A DNA stretch of 8,600 bases from Ornithomonoglobus_A sp045537455 (GTDB lineage: Bacteria > Bacillota > Clostridia > UBA1381). The notes beneath the pieces were generated by a model, which was not told the DNA's origin, did no database searches, and worked only from the letters and a program-made list of their open reading frames with translations. Each line of letters starts with the position of its first letter. Position 1 is the stretch's first letter. The DNA lies in assembly GCA_045537455.1 (NCBI GenBank), contig JAZSPM010000134.1, positions 1 to 8,600 of the forward strand, read 5' to 3'. Made by a program: the position numbers and the translations under genes. Shown piece by piece: positions 5,911-8,600 of the stretch.

Positions 5911-6082
5911 GACCAACCAGACCAAAAGACCACATATTTTATTTTCTTAAAACAAAAATACTACTAATAGTTACGGTTCATTTTTTCGAATTAAGAAATC
6001 GAAAAATACTGGTCTTTTTGGTCTTTCTGGTCAAGAACATATAAAATAGAAAGAATAAGTCTGGTTTTTTGGTCTTATGGTC
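5911..6082. repeat. Three clusters of short GACC/GGTC repeats between convergent genes
   Basis: Plus-strand GACC occurs at 5911, 5920 and 5928. The inverse GGTC occurs at 6011, 6020 and 6029, then GGTT/GGTC/GGTC at 6063, 6071 and 6079. Spacing within clusters is 8-9 bases. The first cluster (5911-5932) can pair imperfectly with either of the other two, giving a long hairpin with a loop of about 77 or 130 bases. The last cluster includes the GATase stop codon. It could be a bidirectional terminator, protein-binding iterons, or a recombination site. Confidence 0.6.
5982..6006. terminator. Possible AT-rich bidirectional terminator hairpin
   Basis: TTTTTCGA (5982-5989) and TCGAAAAA (5999-6006) are perfect complements with a 9-nt loop, placed between two convergent transcription units. 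The stem is AT-rich and weak, and only the arms supply T-runs, so the call is tentative; the surrounding GACC/GGTC inverted repeats may reinforce it. Confidence 0.35.
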
Positions 6083-7025
6083 AGAAACAACAGCACTCAT
6101 CAAACCTAATCGCCTGCAAAGTCTGGCGGAGCAGGTCGGTATCCACAAGCATATCTTCAACTTCGTCAGGAGTATAACCATAATCAAGGAGAAGTTCCAC
6201 ATCGGTACTATCTACACCATAACATCCGCAGTATGCGAGGAGCAGTTCTTCATGTATAGGATAGTAGTCAGCGGAGTTAAACCAACCAAAATGATTTGAA
6301 GCTGTGAGATATTCAAATTCTGCTCTTGACACAATTCCGTTTTCGTCGATTTTAAGAATATCACCTTCAACGACATCAACTTTTTCAGCATCGAACTTAT
6401 GGAATCCGATTTTCTTCAAAGCGTTCTTCATAATAGATTCAGTTGAGGCATAAATATAGATACCAAGAGCCTCGAAGTAGAGCAAGCACATAGGATTGCT
6501 TCCTTTTATAATGTATAAGGAGTTATGCTGATCGAGAGCCGTAAAAGTGAAATTACCCTCAACTGTTTCAGCCATATATTTCAGGCTATCGAAATCAAGT
6601 TTTCCCTGCTGTTCAATCAGTTGACATGCTACATAACTATCGGTTTCAATGTGACTTTCAGGCACTAAACCTTTCTTGCGGAGTTCTTTATCATTCCACA
6701 ATACGCCATTGTGAGCAAAAGCAAATGCCGTATCTCCTGCAACGCAAGAGAACGGATGATTATTGTAGTTGTGTTTCTTGTCACCCTGGGTAGCCATGCG
6801 AGTATGTCCCATAATAGCCTTAGTATTGTCGGGAGCATTGAATCTAATAAGATGTGCTGCTCTTGGACGCTTATAAACCGTAACTTTGTCGTCCTTTATA
6901 TAGGATATACCGGCAGCGTCCGTTCCACGTTCTTCGGCAGCGTTAGCCAATGCCTGTGTAAGTTTCTTCAAAATTTTGTGAGGGATAATTCCCTTGTAAT
7001 CAAGCCAACCAAATAATGCACACAT
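6081..7025 (-). CDS. Stand-alone class II glutamine amidotransferase
   Basis: A 314-aa Ntn-hydrolase glutaminase that should hydrolyse glutamine to glutamate and ammonia. The start at 7025 is fixed by chemistry: Met removal exposes Cys2 as the N-terminal nucleophile (MCALFGW). Upstream in-frame ATGs would bury it. Other active-site features are RGTDAAG (33-39), GHTRMAT (73-79, Arg76), NHP (89-91), HNG (105-107, oxyanion Asn106/Gly107) and ETD (Asp129). No synthetase, SIS or phosphoribosyltransferase domain follows, unlike AsnB, GlmS or PurF, so ammonia must serve a partner, most likely the adjacent amidoligase. Residues 250-305 form a small helical tail (LLLDYGYTPDEVEDML), ending in DECCCF. 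One base separates its ATG from the amidoligase stop and the ribosome binding site is weak, implying translational coupling. Confidence 0.9.
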   Translation of the reverse strand: MCALFGWLDYKGIIPHKILKKLTQALANAAEERGTDAAGISYIKDDKVTVYKRPRAAHLIRFNAPDNTKAIMGHTRMATQGDKKHNYNNHPFSCVAGDTAFAFAHNGVLWNDKELRKKGLVPESHIETDSYVACQLIEQQGKLDFDSLKYMAETVEGNFTFTALDQHNSLYIIKGSNPMCLLYFEALGIYIYASTESIMKNALKKIGFHKFDAEKVDVVEGDILKIDENGIVSRAEFEYLTASNHFGWFNSADYYPIHEELLLAYCGCYGVDSTDVELLLDYGYTPDEVEDMLVDTDLLRQTLQAIRFDECCCF

Positions 7026-7026
7026 A

Positions 7027-8124
7027 TTAATATTCATCCGTTTCTTCAACCATTTCGTTGATGTAAATATTTCTTTCCTTGAGATACTGGATAAGTTCAG
7101 TATCTTTGATGTTTGACACGAATTCTGACCATGACAGCTTCTGCAAACTCTCGTCAGACATAGAAACAGCCACATTACAAATCTCGTTGACGAGCTGTAA
7201 TGTGGCTATGAATGTATTCAGCTTGAGAGTTCCACGGAACAGTCTGAATTCAATTGTGCTGTAGTTGCAGAGATTTACAGCGGCATATCTGCCGAAATTG
7301 CCTTTCTTTGCCTTGTCCATAATAGCCTTAGGTGAGTTCTCATATCCATAACGGGCCGCCCAACGATTGATTGTATATTCGGAACGACAGCTGAATTTCA
7401 GCAACTCATTCCAATGATGCTCCACGAAATACAGCACTCTTGAAATTACTTCATCCTGCTCCTCTCTTGATACGCCAAAACAAATTCTGTTTACATGGAT
7501 ATGAAGACCGCAGGTGCTTGTCTGGTGTGAGCGATAACCCAGAGATACAGCCTTTTTCATGATTTCAGACCAGCAATAATTTTTGTGATAATCTAATGTC
7601 ATCGGATGTGAGACTATTTCCATACCGTCATCGAGAGAACCGTCTGATTTGATGTATATATGCTCTCCGTCCTCATTGCCAATATCAAGGATTTCTCTTG
7701 CATTGTCGCTGTCCTTGCCTGCTCCGTCAATTTCAAGCTCAACGCCGAAATATCTCGGATTATCACCGTAAAACACAGGTTCAGGCTTGTAGCCATATTC
7801 CTTGATTGTGCTATTTTCATTGGCGATATCATGGTAACATTCAGAGCAGTAATCTGAATTATTGTAGTGATATACGTCATCAACGTGTACAAGTGCATCA
7901 CAATTTTCGCAGCGTGTGTAATAATTATCGTAACAGTAACGGCAAAGATTTGTATATTCGTCACCGTAAGCGTCAGAGTCAAAGATAGTTGCTCCGCATC
8001 TGTCGCAAGTACAGCAATAGCGTTCAACGCAATCAGAACAGACAATTTGTCCATTGACCATTGAGTAGACATCATCTGTAATTTCTGCTCCACAATGGGA
8101 ACAAATGATTTTATTTTCTTCCAT
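7027..8124 (-). CDS. GS-fold amidoligase (Amidoligase_2 type) with three zinc modules
   Basis: A 365-aa protein starting at 8124, where GGAGG lies about 8 nt upstream; the in-frame ATG at 8181 has no such site. Residues 8-96 hold three CxxC-x17-CxxC modules with Cys at 8/11/29/32, 40/43/61/64 and 72/75/93/96, an exact 32-residue period, each able to bind zinc and probably a protein or nucleic acid. The C-terminal domain carries amidoligase signatures: FGVELEID (Glu129, Glu131), DGSLDDGMEIVSHP (161-174, Glu169), CGLHIHVN (His208, His210), GRYAAVN (278-284) and IEFRLFRGT (Glu292, Arg294, Arg297). This family, related to glutamine synthetase and glutamate-cysteine ligase, uses ATP to join a carboxylate to an amine. 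The downstream GATase is a likely ammonia source. Substrate unknown. Confidence 0.88.
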   Translation of the reverse strand: MEENKIICSHCGAEITDDVYSMVNGQIVCSDCVERYCCTCDRCGATIFDSDAYGDEYTNLCRYCYDNYYTRCENCDALVHVDDVYHYNNSDYCSECYHDIANENSTIKEYGYKPEPVFYGDNPRYFGVELEIDGAGKDSDNAREILDIGNEDGEHIYIKSDGSLDDGMEIVSHPMTLDYHKNYCWSEIMKKAVSLGYRSHQTSTCGLHIHVNRICFGVSREEQDEVISRVLYFVEHHWNELLKFSCRSEYTINRWAARYGYENSPKAIMDKAKKGNFGRYAAVNLCNYSTIEFRLFRGTLKLNTFIATLQLVNEICNVAVSMSDESLQKLSWSEFVSNIKDTELIQYLKERNIYINEMVEETDEY

Positions 8125-8153
8125 TTTGATTTCCTCCAAAATAACGTAAAATA

Positions 8154-8173
8154 GCCGCTCCCGAAGGAGCGGC
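8154..8173 (-). terminator. UUCG-tetraloop hairpin between DUF960-like gene and amidoligase
   Basis: GCCGCTCC (8154-8161) and GGAGCGGC (8166-8173) form a perfect 8-bp stem. On the transcribed minus strand the loop is TTCG closed by C-G, the exceptionally stable C(UUCG)G tetraloop. It is followed by TATTTTACGTTATTTT, a broken U-tract, then the amidoligase ribosome binding site. It could be a leaky terminator that lowers amidoligase expression relative to the upstream gene, or an RNA-stability element. Confidence 0.6.
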
Positions 8174-8180
8174 ATTGTCA

Positions 8181-8465
8181 TTAATATTCTTCTGCAAGTA
8201 GCATTGTTGAGTGGTCGCCGTCATCGATTATATAAATCTTCTCGGCTATAGGTTTTTCAGACGGAATAAGGTATTCCATTTTGTGTTCGGGATTTTCTGA
8301 TGTGTGGGTGATTCGCTGCATTTTTCCAAACGGTTCAAGCTTGAACACCTGCAAGTAATCTCGTTCTACATGCAATTCATCAATACAATTCCACAGGAAT
8401 AACTGCAATTCAAGCGGTATCGATGAATCTACGCCACAGGTTAAGTATCTATTGTTGTCAAACAT
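8181..8465 (-). CDS. DUF960-like small protein
   Basis: A 94-aa protein. The start at 8465 is chosen because AGAGGAG lies 8 nt upstream; the ATG at 8483 would put that site inside the gene. The sequence (MFDNNRYLTCGVDSSIPLELQ, then DYLQVFKLE and QRITHTSENPE) matches my recollection of DUF960, a small Firmicutes family of unknown function common on plasmids and conjugative elements. It has no membrane segment or signal peptide and is acidic at the C-terminus, ending LLAEEY. It sits directly upstream of the amidoligase, 56 bases apart with a hairpin in the gap, so it is probably co-transcribed and might be a partner or substrate. No function can be assigned. Confidence 0.75.
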   Translation of the reverse strand: MFDNNRYLTCGVDSSIPLELQLFLWNCIDELHVERDYLQVFKLEPFGKMQRITHTSENPEHKMEYLIPSEKPIAEKIYIIDDGDHSTMLLAEEY

Positions 8466-8479
8466 TTTGTATGCTCCTC

Positions 8480-8600
8480 TCATCTGAAAAGCAGTTCAAT
8501 CAGCATTGACATAATGCCGTTGATTTGTTTTGATTCGTTTTTGCCGTAAACACATCAGTTGGCGAAAGACTCGCAGTTGTTAATGAATTGATTGTACAAA
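8480..8600 (-). pseudogene. 3' remnant of another minus-strand gene with an in-frame TGA
   Basis: One minus-strand frame reads like protein from the window edge: LYNQFINNCESFAN, then TGA at 8557-8555, then CVYGKNESKQINGIMSM and LIELLFR, stopping with TGA at 8482-8480. The part after the first TGA has no start codon in a suitable place but looks like a normal helical C-terminus. Either the upstream gene ends at 8555 and the rest is chance, or a nonsense mutation truncated it. The other genes here use TGG for Trp and TGA for stop, so recoding to Trp is unlikely. The upstream portion lies outside the window, so the product cannot be named. Confidence 0.35.

Noticed and set aside
5911..6082. CRISPR array
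   Set aside because: Repeat units are only about four bases with 8-9 base spacing and mixed orientation; no spacer structure and no cas genes.
5978..6202. 74-codon minus-strand frame across the GATase end and the GGTC repeats
   Set aside because: Out of frame with the clear GATase, no ribosome binding site, and its K/T/F-rich sequence reflects the repeats.
7026..7175. Longer GATase N-terminus starting at 7175
   Set aside because: A class II GATase needs Cys at position 2 after Met removal; only the start at 7025 gives this, and the longer form overlaps the amidoligase gene.
7614..8093. 159-codon minus-strand open frame
   Set aside because: Lies entirely inside the amidoligase gene in another frame; the amidoligase has clear catalytic and zinc motifs.
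8125..8181. Longer amidoligase N-terminus starting at 8181
   Set aside because: No ribosome binding site there, it would run through the UUCG hairpin, while 8124 has a strong GGAGG at good spacing.
8555..8557. TGA as selenocysteine codon
   Set aside because: No convincing SECIS-like hairpin directly downstream, and no selenoprotein context.

Overview
This window looks like part of an integrated mobile element in a low-GC Gram-positive bacterium, most likely a gut Clostridia/Ruminococcus-type Firmicute. The grounds are AT-rich DNA, strong AGGAGG-type ribosome binding sites, TTGACA/TATAAT-like promoters, TGG for Trp with TGA as stop, and the gene families present. The host assignment is inference; no rRNA, tRNA or core gene is present to anchor it.

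Layout. (1) 1-127: end of the element or flank, with a compact GC-richer stretch that resembles a dispersed repeat. (2) 128-3868, minus strand: a tightly packed replication/integration operon in the order unknown 185-aa protein, D5/P4-type SF3 helicase, excisionase-like HTH protein, tyrosine integrase. The first three genes overlap by 1-4 bases; a perfect inverted repeat separates excisionase and integrase. The integrase carries an extra XRE-type HTH inside its core-binding domain. (3) 3869-4250: a divergent control region. The minus promoter (GTGACA-N17-TATAAT) feeds a structured leader of about 190 nt holding two overlapping mini-ORFs; a plus promoter (TTGAAA-N17-TAAAAT) drives the opposite genes. 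(4) 4251-5881, plus strand: two unrecognised, very AT-rich genes (122 and 418 aa), possibly one gene split by, or frameshifted at, a T7 tract. (5) 5882-6080: a convergent intergenic region with three clusters of GACC/GGTC repeats. (6) 6081-8465, minus strand: an operon of a DUF960-like protein, a zinc-ribbon GS-fold amidoligase, and a stand-alone class II glutamine amidotransferase. (7) 8480-8600: coding-like remnant of another minus-strand gene interrupted by a TGA.

How it fits together. Integrase, Xis-like protein and D5 helicase are the usual set of a phage satellite or integrative mobilizable element. The divergent AT-rich pair sits where such elements often carry cargo. The amidoligase and glutaminase domains form a biochemically coherent pair: the GATase can release ammonia from glutamine, and an amidoligase can use ATP to form an amide or peptide bond. 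The target is unknown. The best candidates for something undescribed are this amidation operon with its three regularly spaced zinc modules, and the unrecognised gene pair at 4251-5881.
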